Source of the DNA: Burkholderiaceae bacterium
GTDB taxonomy: Bacteria; Pseudomonadota; Gammaproteobacteria; Burkholderiales; Burkholderiaceae_C
Direction of reading: 5' to 3'
Assembly: GCA_004323695.1 (NCBI GenBank)
Contig: SCRU01000028.1
Location: 37,449 to 101,448, forward strand
DNA: 64,000 nucleotides
This document shows positions 63,416 through 64,000 of this stretch, piece by piece. Made by a program: the position numbers and the translations under genes. Numbering within the stretch: the stretch's first letter is position 1; every line of letters begins with the position of its first letter. The notes under the pieces are model-generated. The model did not search any database and was not told the DNA's origin. It saw only the letters and a list, made by a program, of their open reading frames with translations.

Positions 63416-64000
63416 ATGAACACCCCGGCGGACCGTACCCCCCTCCTGAAAGTGGAAAACCTCGGCACGGGCTATGGCGGCATGCCGGTCCTGCACGAGG
63501 TGGCGCTCGAGGTCTACCCCGCCGAAATGGTCGCCATGGTGGGCAGCAATGGCGCTGGCAAGACCACCTTGCTGCGCGCCCTGTCGCGCCTGTTGCCCTG
63601 CACCGGCCGCATTCTCCTGAATGGGCAGGATGTGACCGGCATGACGCCCGATCAGGTGTTCGGCCTGGGACTGGTGCAGGTGCCCGAAGGGCGCCAGCTG
63701 TTCGACCGCATGACGGTGCAGGACAACCTGCTCATGGGCGGCTATCGGCGCCATGACAAGGCCGCCGTTGCGCGCGACCTCGACAAGATGTACGCCCTGC
63801 TGCCGCGCCTGGCCGAGCGGCGCAGCCAGCTGGCCGGCAGCATGTCGGGCGGCGAGCAGCAGATGTGTGCCATGGCGCGCGCCCTGATGGCAGCGCCCGT
63901 GCTGATGATGGTCGACGAAATGAGCCTGGGCCTGGCGCCCGTCGTGGTGGACCAGCTGATGGACGTGCTGGCCGCGATCCAGCGCGATGGCGTCACCGTG
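63416..64000 (+). CDS. livF: LivF-type ABC transporter ATPase, 5' portion (3' end outside window)
   Basis: The first 195 codons of a LivF-type ATPase. Walker A is GSNGAGKTT, the LivF motif is LVQVPEGRQLFDRMTVQDNL, the signature is MSGGEQQMCAMARALM, and Walker B is LMMVDEMSLGLAPV, with Met replacing the usual Pro after DE. The frame is open at the window edge. The ATG at 63416 has AAGG eight bases upstream, supplied by repeat B. Confidence 0.92.
   Translation, partial: MNTPADRTPLLKVENLGTGYGGMPVLHEVALEVYPAEMVAMVGSNGAGKTTLLRALSRLLPCTGRILLNGQDVTGMTPDQVFGLGLVQVPEGRQLFDRMTVQDNLLMGGYRRHDKAAVARDLDKMYALLPRLAERRSQLAGSMSGGEQQMCAMARALMAAPVLMMVDEMSLGLAPVVVDQLMDVLAAIQRDGVTV

Noticed and set aside
1..64000. 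tRNA/rRNA genes, CRISPR arrays, insertion sequences, phage genes
   Set aside because: Looked for on both strands by eye; no cloverleaf, direct-repeat array, transposase or phage protein was recognised.

Overview
The window is a 64 kb piece of a GC-rich (by eye about 65%) bacterial chromosome. Gene content and order point to Betaproteobacteria, order Burkholderiales, most likely a Comamonadaceae-like organism. The evidence is a rubredoxin gene directly upstream of pilG-pilH-pilI-pilJ-chpA, the runs dusB-fis-purH and ruvX-pyrR-pyrB-pyrC', hemL beside thiD, and short palindromic repeats of a kind I associate with Comamonadaceae. Genes are packed tightly, often with ATGA or GTGA stop/start overlaps. 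No gene-free stretch exceeds about 250 bases. I saw no tRNA, rRNA, CRISPR array, insertion sequence, prophage or replication origin.

Layout. 1-1.0 kb: the 3' part of a phenylacetate-CoA ligase gene. 1.1-8.1 kb (minus strand): a five-gene ribose-type (CUT2) sugar ABC transporter operon with two permeases. One permease is fused to an SMP-30/strictosidine-synthase-like beta-propeller, and a stand-alone relative of that propeller follows it. 8.2-13 kb (minus): DUF3108 protein, M61 peptidase, DsbC and a UbiH-like monooxygenase, then MOSC protein and YchF on the plus strand. 15-17.6 kb (minus): a sphingosine-1-phosphate-lyase-like PLP enzyme with two DedA/YqaA membrane proteins. 17.7-20.7 kb: dusB-fis-purH. 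20.9-29.1 kb: a nine-gene operon for a D-glutamate-cyclase-family protein, a branched-chain-type ABC importer and the three-part 5-oxoprolinase PxpBCA. 29.2-32.4 kb (minus): LysR regulator, hemL, thiD. 32.5-42.2 kb: rubredoxin and the type IV pilus chemosensory genes, ending in a giant ChpA kinase. 42.2-47.7 kb: photolyase (minus), then AlgH-family protein, ruvX, pyrR, pyrB and a metal-ligand-less dihydroorotase homologue. 47.9-59.4 kb: alpha-glucan/trehalose cluster glgB-glgE-treS/mak-membrane protein-glgX and a scarred treZ/treY chimera. 59.6-64 kb: a second branched-chain-type ABC importer, cut by the window end.

How parts work together. The glg cluster encodes the GlgE route: TreS makes maltose from trehalose, the fused maltokinase makes maltose-1-phosphate, GlgE polymerises it and GlgB branches it. 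GlgX debranches. The reverse TreY/TreZ route (glucan to trehalose) is represented only by an in-frame deletion chimera. The 20.9-29.1 kb operon can be read as uptake and opening of 5-oxoproline, with D-glutamate as a possible extra feed.

The most unusual items are the treZ/treY chimera, the permease-propeller fusion next to its paralogue, and a two-hairpin palindromic repeat family. Copies of that repeat form the ends of genes (hemL, phr) or appear to have been absorbed in frame into coding sequence (purH linker, pyrC', DUF3108 linker, probably the M61 peptidase).
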